Part shown: positions 6,889 to 14,289 of the stretch, piece by piece | How positions within the stretch are numbered: the first letter of the stretch is position 1 | Layout: the number at the start of each line of letters is the position of its first letter | NCBI GenBank assembly: GCA_964412115.1 | Contig: CAYPMM010000007.1 | Span: 1-36,500 of the forward strand | DNA from: HO2-45-28 sp964412115 | Lineage (GTDB): Bacteria > Patescibacteriota > Minisyncoccia > HO2-45-28 | Reading direction: 5' to 3' | DNA: 36,500 nucleotides | The notes under the pieces: generated by a model | The model's database searches: none | Told to the model about the DNA's origin: nothing | Seen by the model: the letters and a program-made list of their open reading frames with translations, nothing else | Program-made: the position numbers and the translations under genes

Positions 6889-7953
6889 TTAAATAAACGG
6901 GTTTTGGGCTCCTCTGACTTCAAAATGCACATGGCATCCGGTAGAGTTGCCGGTGGCTCCTTCGTATCCGATTACCTGTCCCTGAACCACATTCCAGCCC
7001 GCCTGAACTATTAAGGAGCTCATGTGCGAATAAAGAGTCTGCGTGCCGTTGGCGTGATTTATGACCGCGTACAAGCCGTATCCGCCGTTCCAGCCGAAAG
7101 ACCTCGCGACAATCACCTGGCCTGATGCCGAAGCCATTATCGGAGCCCCGCAGTAGCTTGCCAGGTCAACGCCGTTATAGCCATGTAGGCCCTGTGTTTT
7201 TCTTCCTCCCAATATCGGACGCATATAATATCCGGCGTAACTCGGACCGGCGCCTCCGCGGTAAGGATTCCTGGAATAAATACCGCTTGAGACGATATAA
7301 GACTCACCGTTTGGAATTATGATTATCTGTCCGACGGCAAGGGTCCCCGAAAGAGGCAAATCGTTAAAACCTATTATTTCGTCCTCATCACCCTTAAATT
7401 GCCTGGCCACAGACTTAAGGGTGTCTCCTTTTTTCACTTCATATTGAACTCCGGAAATCGGGAGGATAACCAAGGTCTGGCCCGCGGTTATTAGGTCGTT
7501 TCGCTTAAGATTGTTCGCCCATGCGATCGTATTGATAGAAACACCGAACATTTTAGCAATACTTGAAAGGTTATCTTTTTCGCGGACTATATAAATTGAA
7601 ATCTGGTCGTGTTTTCGCGATTCAACCTCAATGTCGGCAATGCTTCCGAGCGGTCCCGATACGGCAAGCAGGGCGCTATTTTGAACTATCGTTATATCGC
7701 CGCCGCCGATTCCAGCCAGAGGGTCAATGTTGTTTGGCGCTTCAAGTAAAGGCATGTTCTGGGAGCTTAAAGCCGAAGCCGACTGCGTTTTGGCTTCAGC
7801 CGAAAAAATACTTTTCAAGACATCCAGAAAACCGGCTTCCGTTTCATTAAAATTCAGAAAAAATATGCTTAAAACTGCCAAAACCGTCAAGAGCAACCCC
7901 CGTCCTGAAGGGGTCAAAAAAGAGGTTTTAAAGCCTCGCTTTCCCGAGTTCAT
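6889..7953 (-). CDS. LysM-M23 murein endopeptidase
   Basis: The 354-residue protein has an N-terminal membrane anchor or signal segment (about 19-34), two LysM domains (about 119-164 and 170-214) and a C-terminal M23 peptidase domain. The zinc and catalytic residues are visible: H257 and D263 in LHGYNGVD, H310 in LYSHM, and H341/H343 in HVHFE. It would bind peptidoglycan with LysM and cut its peptide cross-links, acting outside the membrane in growth or division. The start ATG is at 7953 and the upstream region has no clear promoter. Confidence 0.94.
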   Translation of the reverse strand: MNSGKRGFKTSFLTPSGRGLLLTVLAVLSIFFLNFNETEAGFLDVLKSIFSAEAKTQSASALSSQNMPLLEAPNNIDPLAGIGGGDITIVQNSALLAVSGPLGSIADIEVESRKHDQISIYIVREKDNLSSIAKMFGVSINTIAWANNLKRNDLITAGQTLVILPISGVQYEVKKGDTLKSVARQFKGDEDEIIGFNDLPLSGTLAVGQIIIIPNGESYIVSSGIYSRNPYRGGAGPSYAGYYMRPILGGRKTQGLHGYNGVDLASYCGAPIMASASGQVIVARSFGWNGGYGLYAVINHANGTQTLYSHMSSLIVQAGWNVVQGQVIGYEGATGNSTGCHVHFEVRGAQNPFI

Positions 7954-8144
7954 CGGGTCGGCAAGGCGCTGTTTAGTGTCTAAAATAGGCTTAAATTAAG
8001 GGGAAAATCCGGAAAGTCGGCCTTTAACAACAAAACCGGTACATCTACCGGAATACCCTTAATCATACCGCCCGAAAACCAAAAAATCAATCGACGCAAA
8101 AAACTTATCCACAGGGCAGTAGAAATCCTATTTCCCAAAAATAC
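7954..8144. other. Intergenic region with a DnaA box and small hairpin
   Basis: A divergent intergenic stretch between the M23 gene and a short gene. I see a perfect DnaA box TTATCCACA (8105-8113), 32 nt upstream of the -35 box of the short gene, and a small hairpin CCGGTA/TACCGG (8036-8051). I find no ORF with a credible start. Confidence 0.7.
8105..8113 (+). promoter_or_regulatory. Perfect DnaA box
   Basis: TTATCCACA, the consensus R-box, in an intergenic region. The same 9-mer is intergenic at 11645-11653, 26345-26353 and (minus strand) 35541-35549. Confidence 0.6.
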
Positions 8145-8173
8145 TTGACAAACGGATGGTTTGGTGATACAAT
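8145..8173 (+). promoter_or_regulatory. Promoter of the short ORF at 8249
   Basis: Perfect TTGACA (8145-8150), 17-nt spacer and TACAAT (8168-8173), then GGGAG as in the promoter at 4907. The leader would be about 70 nt. Confidence 0.88.
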
Positions 8174-8248
8174 GGGAGAGAATAAAAGCAGTTTCCTTGA
8201 GTTCACAAGTTCGCCAACGCGTCGAAATCACATTCAGGAGGATTGGAC

Positions 8249-8419
8249 ATGTATGGGCAGACCGACGAAATACTCGAGGAACGCAGGGCGCGTAACGAGG
8301 CCGTTCAACTTCTGCTTACTGTAGCAGAGGGGAAGAAGACGGTTGCGGATGTGCGAAATTGGCTTGAGCAGAACTACCCGGAGTCATGTAGCACAAAGAC
8401 TGATACGAAGAGGTGGTAA
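8249..8419 (+). CDS. Short hypothetical protein (56 residues)
   Basis: This is a complete transcription unit: consensus promoter, Shine-Dalgarno AGGAGG (8236-8241) 7 nt before ATG 8249, and a terminator at 8473-8505. The protein is hydrophilic and mostly helical (MYGQTDEILE, then RARNEAVQLLLTVAEGKK and VADVRNWLEQNYPES), with a basic C-terminal tail ending KRW and no membrane segment. I do not recognise it. Its unit organisation matches that of the 5005-5175 gene. Confidence 0.7.
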   Translation: MYGQTDEILEERRARNEAVQLLLTVAEGKKTVADVRNWLEQNYPESCSTKTDTKRW

Positions 8420-8438
8420 ACTGGTTTGTCAGTCGGGC

Positions 8439-8456
8439 CGCCGGCACTAACCGGCG
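8439..8456 (+). repeat. Hairpin downstream of the 8249 gene
   Basis: Stem CGCCGG (8439-8444) and CCGGCG (8451-8456), loop CACTAA, between the stop codon and the terminator. It may protect the 3' end of the transcript. Confidence 0.7.
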
Positions 8457-8472
8457 ACAACAGAAAACAGTT

Positions 8473-8505
8473 CCCCCGGACCGGCAAGGTTCGGGGGATT
8501 TTTTT
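8473..8505 (+). terminator. Terminator of the 8249 gene
   Basis: Stem CCCCCGGACC (8473-8482) and GGTTCGGGGG (8488-8497), one G-T pair, loop GGCAA, followed by A and seven T residues (8499-8505). Confidence 0.94.
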
Positions 8506-8526
8506 GATTTGAAAACTTTAACAAGG

Positions 8527-8532
8527 TAATGT
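8527..8532 (+). promoter_or_regulatory. Candidate -10 of uvrD
   Basis: TAATGT lies 7 nt before the uvrD ATG. A weak TTTGAT (8503-8508) sits 18 nt upstream. Leaderless layout; weak support. Confidence 0.35.
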
Positions 8533-8539
8533 TTAAAAC

Positions 8540-10465
8540 ATGCAGGAAAATAAATTGCTTTCGGGGTTGAACGAAGCGCAAAAGGAGGCCGTTTTGCACA
8601 AAGACGGACCTCTTTTGATTGTGGCGGGCGCCGGTTCGGGCAAAACCCGGGTTTTGACCCACCGCGTCGCCCATTTGATCGCGGGCGGAGTACAGCCGGA
8701 AAAAATCCTTGCGGTCACATTCACCAACAAAGCCGCGGGCGAAATGAAAGAAAGAATCGCAAAACTCCTTCAGGTCCCACTCTCCCAAATTTTGCCGAAG
8801 AAAAATTTGGGAGGACCATGGATCGGCACCTTCCATTCTCTCGGCGCCTGGATTTTGAGGAATGATGCAAAAAGCGCCGGACTTGGCAAAAACTTCTCAA
8901 TAGCCGACGAGGAAGACAGTCTGTCGCTTATAAAAGAATCAATCAAAGAAGCCGGAGCCGACCCGAAACAATTCCAGCCGTTCAGGATAAAGAAAGTTAT
9001 TTCAAGAAAGAAGTGCGAGCTTATTTGCGCCGAAGACTTTTCGTCCGAGGCCCGAGACCCGTTTTCACGAACGCTCGCTCTTATCTGGCGGATTTATGAG
9101 AACAAATTAAAATCATCCGACTTCGCCGACTTTGACGACTTATTGATTAAAACAGAAAACCTTTTTTCGTCCCACCCCGAAATCCTTTCAAAATATCAGG
9201 ACATGTGGCAATACATAAACGTGGACGAATTCCAGGACACCGACAGCGTCCAATACAAAATCGCGAGCGTCCTTGCTTCCAAACACTCAAACATCTGCGT
9301 TGTCGGCGACGTGGACCAGTCAATTTACAGCTTTCGCGGAGCCGATTTCAGAAACATTTTGAATTTTGAAATGGGTTGGCCCGGCGCCAAAGTCATAACT
9401 CTTGAAGAAAATTACCGCTCAACCCCCCAAATTTTAGACGCGGCTAATGCCGTAATCGCCAAAAATAAGCTGCGCAAGCCCAAAAACCTTTTCACTAAAG
9501 CAGACAGCGGAGAAAAACTGGCGGTGTATGCCGCCGAAAACGAAAACGATGAAGCCGATTTTATCGCCTCTGAGGCGGCCGGTCTTATCAAAAAGGGAGT
9601 GAGGCCCGAACAAATAGCGGTGCTTTTCCGCACCAACGCCCAGTCCAGAGTCCTTGAAGAAAAATTCCTGGCCCGCGCCCTGCCTTATTACGTAGTCGGC
9701 GTCAAATTTTACGCCAGAAAAGAAGTAAAAGACGTTTTGGCCTATCTTAAATCAAGTCTCAACCCGTCGGACCTCTTAAGCAAAAAAAGGGTAATAAACC
9801 TGCCCGCGCGCGGCATAGGCAAGGCTCTAATGGTCAAATATTTGGCCGGAGCCGGATTGAAGCCGGCCGAGCGCGAAAAAATAGCGTCTTTTGAAGGACT
9901 GCTCGGCCGGATAAAGTCGTATGCCGAAAAAATGCCGGCATCGCGCGCGGTTATGTCGGCGATTAAAGAAAGCAAATACTTTGAAATGTTTGACTCCGGA
10001 ACGGAAGAGGGGGCGATGCGTCTGGCCAATGTCATGGAACTGGCCAGTCTTTCGGTGAAATTCGACCATATTAAACCTCCGGGCGGTCTGGTAAAAATGC
10101 TTGAGGAAGCAAGCCTTATGTCGGATCAGGATTCCATAAGCGGAGCTAAAAAAGGAGTACCGCTTACGACGGTGCATGCCGCCAAAGGGCTTGAATTTGA
10201 CCGCGTTTTTATCGCCGGACTTGAGGAAGGGCTTTTCCCTCATACCGCCATAGGAGGGGGAGACGAAAAGTTAAGACTTGAGGAAGAAAGAAGGCTTTTT
10301 TATGTCGCGCTTACGCGCGGACGCAAGAAAGTATATCTGTCGCTCGCGTTTTTCCGCACCATTTTCGGAGAGCGCCAAGTAAATATGCCCTCAAGATTTT
10401 TGGACGACATACCGCCCGAACTTCTGGAAAAAGCGGATGACGAAAAGACGATAGAACTTGCTTAG
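8540..10465 (+). CDS. uvrD: ATP-dependent DNA helicase UvrD/PcrA/Rep family
   Basis: The 641-residue protein carries all superfamily 1A motifs: Walker A GAGSGKT (30-36), TFTNKAAGEM (about 60-69), GTFHS (96-100), DEFQDTD, VGDVDQSIYSFRGAD, LEENYRS, VPLTTVHAAKGLEFDRVF and RRLFYVALTRGRKKVYLS. It unwinds duplex DNA 3' to 5' in excision and mismatch repair. It is about 70-80 residues shorter than typical UvrD because the C-terminal extension after the last motif is short. Residues about 78-92, just before GTFHS, are an extra loop encoded by an inverted repeat. ksgA follows after 8 nt. Confidence 0.96.
   Translation: MQENKLLSGLNEAQKEAVLHKDGPLLIVAGAGSGKTRVLTHRVAHLIAGGVQPEKILAVTFTNKAAGEMKERIAKLLQVPLSQILPKKNLGGPWIGTFHSLGAWILRNDAKSAGLGKNFSIADEEDSLSLIKESIKEAGADPKQFQPFRIKKVISRKKCELICAEDFSSEARDPFSRTLALIWRIYENKLKSSDFADFDDLLIKTENLFSSHPEILSKYQDMWQYINVDEFQDTDSVQYKIASVLASKHSNICVVGDVDQSIYSFRGADFRNILNFEMGWPGAKVITLEENYRSTPQILDAANAVIAKNKLRKPKNLFTKADSGEKLAVYAAENENDEADFIASEAAGLIKKGVRPEQIAVLFRTNAQSRVLEEKFLARALPYYVVGVKFYARKEVKDVLAYLKSSLNPSDLLSKKRVINLPARGIGKALMVKYLAGAGLKPAEREKIASFEGLLGRIKSYAEKMPASRAVMSAIKESKYFEMFDSGTEEGAMRLANVMELASLSVKFDHIKPPGGLVKMLEEASLMSDQDSISGAKKGVPLTTVHAAKGLEFDRVFIAGLEEGLFPHTAIGGGDEKLRLEEERRLFYVALTRGRKKVYLSLAFFRTIFGERQVNMPSRFLDDIPPELLEKADDEKTIELA
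8773..8817 (+). repeat. In-frame palindrome inside uvrD
   Basis: Arms CTCCCAAATTTT (8782-8793) and AAAATTTGGGAG (8802-8813) are perfect 12-mers around an 8-nt loop; GGTCC (8773-8777) and GGACC (8813-8817) extend the symmetry. It encodes an added loop (about PLSQILPKKNLG) between helicase motifs Ia and Ib where PcrA-type proteins have only a few residues. Confidence 0.85.
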
Positions 10466-10473
10466 TTAAAACT

Positions 10474-11277
10474 ATGACCAAACTTGGCCAGAATTTTCTA
10501 ATATCCAAACGCATCGCCGAAAAAATGGCCGATTCGGCCGAAACCGGCCCAAAAGACGTTGTTTTGGAAATAGGTCCGGGCAGAGGCATTTTAACCGGAG
10601 AGTTATTAAAACGCGCCAAAAAGGTGGTCGCGGTTGAAAAAGATGCCGCGCTTTTTGATTTTTTAAAGCAAAAATTCGCCGAAGAAATCCAAAAAAAACG
10701 GCTGGTTTTGATAAAAGATGATATCCGCGACTTCCTCAAAAATCCTGTTAAACATCCGATGTTTAACAAAGTGGTCGCCAACATCCCTTATTACCTTACC
10801 GGCCAGCTCCTGCGGCTCCTCCTGTCGCCAGTGTCGGATACCAGGTATCCGACAATAAAAGGATTGATTATTCTGATGCTTCAAAAAGAGGTAGCCCAAA
10901 GAATGGTGTCGGATACCCGGTATCCGACAAAAAGAAAGATGAGTCTTTTGGCTATTTCGGTCTGGGTGTGCGCTCGGCCAAAAATTGCTTTTTTGGTCAA
11001 AAAAGGCAATTTTTGGCCTCAACCGAAGGTAGATTCGGCGGTTGTTGTGTTCAAAAGACGGGAAAGGGACTTTTTCAAGGAGCACAAAATAAGCCAAAAG
11101 GCATTTTTTGACACGGTCAAGGCCGGCTTCGCCCACCCGCGCAAGGTCCTCAAAAACAACCTCGCTTTATCAGATATCGGATGTCTGATAAAGTGCGGGG
11201 TTGAAGAAAAAGCGAGAGCGGAAGATTTGTCGCTTGAAAACTGGGCCTGCTTGGTAAAATCATTATCAAAACTATAG
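10474..11277 (+). CDS. ksgA: 16S rRNA (adenine1518/1519-N6)-dimethyltransferase
   Basis: The 267-residue protein has LGQNFL (4-9), the SAM-binding motif EIGPGRGILT (32-41), the catalytic NIPY (103-106) and PQPKVDSAV (182-190). It dimethylates two adjacent adenines in helix 45 of 16S rRNA. Odd feature: the gene contains five inverted repeats, and the segment VSDTRYPT occurs twice (120-127 and 145-152), encoded by near-identical palindromes. They sit in surface-loop positions where other KsgA proteins have shorter, unrelated sequence, and all core motifs are intact, so the enzyme is probably functional. It overlaps the convergent gene by 6 nt. Confidence 0.96.
   Translation: MTKLGQNFLISKRIAEKMADSAETGPKDVVLEIGPGRGILTGELLKRAKKVVAVEKDAALFDFLKQKFAEEIQKKRLVLIKDDIRDFLKNPVKHPMFNKVVANIPYYLTGQLLRLLLSPVSDTRYPTIKGLIILMLQKEVAQRMVSDTRYPTKRKMSLLAISVWVCARPKIAFLVKKGNFWPQPKVDSAVVVFKRRERDFFKEHKISQKAFFDTVKAGFAHPRKVLKNNLALSDIGCLIKCGVEEKARAEDLSLENWACLVKSLSKL
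10746..10768 (+). repeat. Palindrome 1 in ksgA
   Basis: Perfect 11-bp arms TGTTAAACATC (10746-10756) and GATGTTTAACA (10758-10768) around one base. In frame, it encodes a segment within NPVKHPMFNKV. Confidence 0.9.
10832..10854 (+). repeat. Palindrome 2 in ksgA (VSDTRYPT copy A)
   Basis: Perfect 11-bp arms TGTCGGATACC (10832-10842) and GGTATCCGACA (10844-10854) around one base (A). Encodes VSDTRYPT at residues 120-127. Confidence 0.95.
10907..10929 (+). repeat. Palindrome 3 in ksgA (VSDTRYPT copy B)
   Basis: Same 11-bp arms as copy A (10907-10917 and 10919-10929), the centre base C instead of A. Exactly 75 nt after copy A and in the same reading frame; encodes VSDTRYPT at residues 145-152. 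Confidence 0.95.
10976..11018 (+). repeat. Long inverted repeat 4 in ksgA
   Basis: A 19-nt left arm (10976-10994) and a 20-nt right arm (10999-11018) pair perfectly except for one bulged base; the arms end in GGCCAAAAATTGC and GGCAATTTTTGGCC, loop GGTC. It encodes the stretch up to GNFWPQP just before KVDSAV. Confidence 0.9.
11165..11193 (+). repeat. Inverted repeat 5 in ksgA
   Basis: CTTTATCAGATATC (11165-11178) and GATGTCTGATAAAG (11180-11193) pair at 13 of 14 positions with a G-U at the last; single-base centre, again the 1-base-centre layout. Encodes the segment ALSDIGCLIKC near the C-terminus. Confidence 0.88.
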
Positions 11278-11625
11278 ACTGGTTCCAATCATTATGACCG
11301 TGTATTGAGTCGGATATGTTTTAGGACCGACAGTGCAAACACCGCCGGGGTTAGCCAGTCCCAAGGCCCATTTACCAGGTCTGTTTGGAGGACCATATGG
11401 GTAAGTAACCGCTGAATAGGGATAAAAATATAGTCCCGGACGCGGAGGACTGAGGGTAAATGCTATACCCCCGGAGCAAATATGGTCAATTTTGATTATA
11501 CGTCCGCCAAAAGGGATAGCCGCCGCATAGGCCAATGCCGGACCGTCATTACCAAAAATAGAAAATGGCGCCAGAATGGCCACAACAACCGCAAAACCAA
11601 GCGCGCCCGTAAAGAATTTCCTCAT
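11272..11625 (-). CDS. Small secreted protein of unknown function
   Basis: Starting at ATG 11625, which directly follows a TATAAT box, the 117-residue product begins MRKFFTGALGFAVVVAILAP, a signal-peptide-like segment of about 33 residues. The mature part contains AAIPFGGRIIKI, a Pro/Tyr-rich centre (PPRPGLYFYPYSAV), LGLANPGG and two Cys. I recall similar small AAIPFGGR-type secreted proteins in Parcubacteria, but the function is unknown. An earlier in-frame start (11688) would place the signal peptide in the wrong position and is less likely. It converges with ksgA. Confidence 0.72.
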   Translation of the reverse strand: MRKFFTGALGFAVVVAILAPFSIFGNDGPALAYAAAIPFGGRIIKIDHICSGGIAFTLSPPRPGLYFYPYSAVTYPYGPPNRPGKWALGLANPGGVCTVGPKTYPTQYTVIMIGTSL

Positions 11626-11631
11626 GCTTAT

Positions 11632-11698
11632 ATTATAGCAGTGGTTATCCACACTTGAAAACAAAACTAAATTAAAGGTAAAAAGCAAATGCTATAAT
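11632..11698. promoter_or_regulatory. Divergent promoters flanking a DnaA box
   Basis: Minus strand: TGC-TATAAT with the -10 at 11637-11632, 6 nt from the ATG of the secreted-protein gene. Plus strand: TGC-TATAAT with the -10 at 11693-11698, 14 nt from the predicted TTG start of the secretion operon. A perfect DnaA box TTATCCACA (11645-11653) lies between. The -35 elements are weak, so both rely on the extended -10. Confidence 0.65.
11645..11653 (+). promoter_or_regulatory. Perfect DnaA box in the divergent promoter region
   Basis: TTATCCACA lies between the two divergent -10 boxes, a position from which bound DnaA could influence either promoter. The regulatory effect is inference. Confidence 0.55.
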
Positions 11699-11712
11699 TA
11701 TTGTAAGGCAAA

Positions 11713-12753
11713 TTGCCCCAGATTTTGGCATTTTTAGGAAACAAAAAAATAGTTTTTGCAACAATTCTTGCTTTGGTTCTCGGAGCGGGCGTGTTTTGGA
11801 TTTATTCCGCCAAAGGCGGACCAACCTTTGGTTGGCAAAAATCAGGCGGTAAAAAAATCGCTTCAAGCGAAAATCCGCTTGCGGTCTCAATACAAAAACA
11901 GCTGACCGACTCTCCCGACTCAGACGGCGACGGCTTAAAGGATTGGGAAGAACAGCTTTGGGGCACGGACCAGAATAGTCCCGACAGCGACGGCGACGGG
12001 ACGCCTGACGGAGAAGAGATAAAAATCGGACGGGACCCGCTCAAAGCGGGGTCAAATGACTATTTAAACCCTTCCTCTGCAAACAAGGAAGATAAAGCTC
12101 CGCCGGAGAAACTCAACCTCACTCAAAAAACAACACGCGATCTTTTTGTTTCATACATTCAGCAAAGGCAGTCGGGACTTGACCCGATATCGGCTTCGGA
12201 GGGGGTCATAAACGCAATTTTAAACGACAGCGGCGTTCCGGAGTTTGAAAATACCTTTTCTCAAAAAGACGTAAAAACGGACGCCTACGCCTCTTCCGAA
12301 GAAAAAAAGAACTACATCAACGAACTCGCGCGGATTACTAATGACGGCGGGGAAAAAATAAAAGCAAACGAGCTTAAAACTCTCGAGCGCGCCATAAATC
12401 TGGCTAATTCTTCGGATAGTTTTGAAAAATTCGGAGAGTTTGCGGACAACGCCGCGGTTTATAAAAAAATGGCCGCGGATATTTTAAAAATGTCCGTGCC
12501 GCAAAATTACGCCTCGGCTCATCTTCGGTATTTAAACGCGCTGAATAACCTTTCCGAAATAAACTTGGTTTTTTCCGTTTTTATGTCCGACCCCATACCC
12601 GGACTTTCGGCGGTCAAACAATATCTGACGGAGGCCGAAAATATAAAAAACTCGCTTTTGGTCTTGGGCGTATCGATACGCGCCGACCGATTGGTTTTCG
12701 GGCCCGAAGAATATGGATTCGCTTTTCTAAGTTTAGTAAATCAACTGCAATGA
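11713..12753 (+). CDS. Membrane-anchored protein with calcium-binding TSP3-like repeats
   Basis: The first gene of the secretion-like operon. No ATG is available; TTG 11713 follows a TATAAT box, and TTG 11725 is an alternative. A transmembrane helix (about 11-31) is followed by two thrombospondin type 3/EF-hand-like repeats, DSDGDGLKDWEE (69-80) and DSDGDGTPDGEE (91-102), and a helical C-terminal domain. The repeats suggest Ca2+ binding outside the membrane. A double-hairpin repeat encodes SAKGGPTFGW just after the membrane helix. The stop overlaps the next start (ATGA). The precise function is unknown. Confidence 0.85.
   Translation: MPQILAFLGNKKIVFATILALVLGAGVFWIYSAKGGPTFGWQKSGGKKIASSENPLAVSIQKQLTDSPDSDGDGLKDWEEQLWGTDQNSPDSDGDGTPDGEEIKIGRDPLKAGSNDYLNPSSANKEDKAPPEKLNLTQKTTRDLFVSYIQQRQSGLDPISASEGVINAILNDSGVPEFENTFSQKDVKTDAYASSEEKKNYINELARITNDGGEKIKANELKTLERAINLANSSDSFEKFGEFADNAAVYKKMAADILKMSVPQNYASAHLRYLNALNNLSEINLVFSVFMSDPIPGLSAVKQYLTEAENIKNSLLVLGVSIRADRLVFGPEEYGFAFLSLVNQLQ
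11805..11835 (+). repeat. Double-hairpin repeat, copy 1
   Basis: Two hairpins in a row: CCGCC/GGCGG (loop AAA, 11807-11819) and CCAACC/GGTTGG (loop TTT, 11821-11835). The 31-nt unit recurs at 16610-16640 with three differences, two of which are a compensatory A-T to G-C change in the second stem. It sits within the 11713 gene. Confidence 0.9.
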
Positions 12754-14288
12754 GAATTTATTTACTCATCTTTATTTTTATCGCAATCTTATTTCCGTTT
12801 TATAACGCCGATGCTCAATTCGCCGCGAGGGGCCTTTCCGTGCCAACGCTTGATATCGGCCTAAATCCAAAAGAGTTTTCGCTGGACCTAATCACTAACG
12901 CCATCGGCGTATCCCTAATACGAACAATGTCCGACAATATCCAGAGCTGGATACGAAACGGTTTTGACGGAAAGCCTCTTTTTGTGACCGACTGGGAGGG
13001 ATTTTTGCAAAAGGCCGGAAACGAAGCGTTTGGTATTTTCGTAGACGACCTGATCGCGAAAGGCGCGCCCGATATCTGCAGTCCGTTCAGAGAGGATGTG
13101 GTATTGGGGCTCATTTCCATTTCTCGGCCTCCCAGAGCAAGATGCACGCTTGATGCGGTAATATCCAACGTTAATTCTCTTTATAACAATTTTGAAACTT
13201 ACGGCTGGACGGGATTTGCCGGAATCACGACGGCCAATGTTTCCAATAACGCTTTCGGTTCTTTCCTTCTAAAGCTCGACCAGGCCTCTTTGGCGGTCGC
13301 GAGAAAAACGTCCGGCCTTCAAAACGAAGCTCTTGCGTCCCGCGGATTTTTAAGCTGGAAAGAAGATTTTAACTGCGTAAGAGACGAGATCACCCAGGAA
13401 GACCGCTGCCAAACAAGAACCGTAACACCGGGAAGTTATATTGCCAACCAATTGGATTTACCCTCGCAATATTCGGCTATAAAAACGGCGGTGGCCGACG
13501 AGTTTAACGAACTCATTTCGGTGGTAGCGCAGGAGCTTTTACAAAACGCTTTGAGCGGTTCCCGGCCCGGAGGAGTTTTAAGAAGTTCGCCGCGGCCCTC
13601 GCCTGACTACTCAAGCGTCATTGAAAATCAAAGAGCATATTTGTCGTCGGTTTTAAGAACCGATCTCATTGCTCCTGAAACACAATATGTTGAGGCCAAA
13701 CAATTATCGGCAAGCGCCCTGCTTCGCTCAATTTCAGTTTTTCAAGAACTGGAAAGAGCGCAAAGTGCTTCACGAAGCTCCGAAATCGTCCAGAGTCGCG
13801 ACGCGTTTGACAGAATCCGTACTGAATTTAATCTCGCTGACATAAAACTTGCGCGATTTGAAAATATCTTGATAGATGTCCAGCGAATGACAACCATCGC
13901 GGAGATGAATAATCTCGCCCAACTGGTGGTGGGTCTCCAAAGAGATACGCGATCGCAGATAGAAATATTGGATGCCCAGGCGCAAAATGCGTCCTTCCAA
14001 AACGCCCTTGATGCGCTTATCGCGGAACTGCAAATATCTGGCCCTTCGCGTCAATTTCTGACACTTTCCGCCTTTCCAACTTTCATAACCTCCGGACGCT
14101 CGTCTCTTCTCTCATGGTCAAGCCTAAATGTTGCGAGTTGCGCCGCTTCGGGATCAGAGTGGAGCGGTTCAAGACCAGTTTCCGGCGACCAAAAAGTTTT
14201 TCCGATAAGAACTTCAAATTATCGGCTTGCCTGCTCCGGTCCAAGCGGCGCGTTATCGGCTACGACAACAATAACCGTTTCGCCTTAA
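12750..14288 (+). CDS. Secreted or membrane-associated operon protein with Ig-like C-terminal domain
   Basis: The start ATG overlaps the previous stop. The 512-residue product has a clear signal peptide (MRIYLLIFIFIAILFPFYNADA, likely cut after Ala22). A mixed helical body follows and, at the C-terminus, about 60 residues with Cys and TTTITVSP that look like an immunoglobulin-like beta-sandwich. Nothing catalytic is visible. Because it lies within the type IV secretion-like operon, it is probably an extracytoplasmic structural component; a more specific role is not supported. Confidence 0.75.
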   Translation: MRIYLLIFIFIAILFPFYNADAQFAARGLSVPTLDIGLNPKEFSLDLITNAIGVSLIRTMSDNIQSWIRNGFDGKPLFVTDWEGFLQKAGNEAFGIFVDDLIAKGAPDICSPFREDVVLGLISISRPPRARCTLDAVISNVNSLYNNFETYGWTGFAGITTANVSNNAFGSFLLKLDQASLAVARKTSGLQNEALASRGFLSWKEDFNCVRDEITQEDRCQTRTVTPGSYIANQLDLPSQYSAIKTAVADEFNELISVVAQELLQNALSGSRPGGVLRSSPRPSPDYSSVIENQRAYLSSVLRTDLIAPETQYVEAKQLSASALLRSISVFQELERAQSASRSSEIVQSRDAFDRIRTEFNLADIKLARFENILIDVQRMTTIAEMNNLAQLVVGLQRDTRSQIEILDAQAQNASFQNALDALIAELQISGPSRQFLTLSAFPTFITSGRSSLLSWSSLNVASCAASGSEWSGSRPVSGDQKVFPIRTSNYRLACSGPSGALSATTTITVSP

Positions 14289-14289
14289 A

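Noticed and set aside
8172..8322. Frame starting with ATG in the -10 box of the 8249 gene promoter
   Set aside because: The ATG lies upstream of the predicted transcription start and would not be in the transcript; the AGGAGG site points to ATG 8249.
12184..12193. Ten-base palindrome CCGATATCGG in the first secretion gene
   Set aside because: Too short, and no added loop in the protein; expected by chance in 36 kb.
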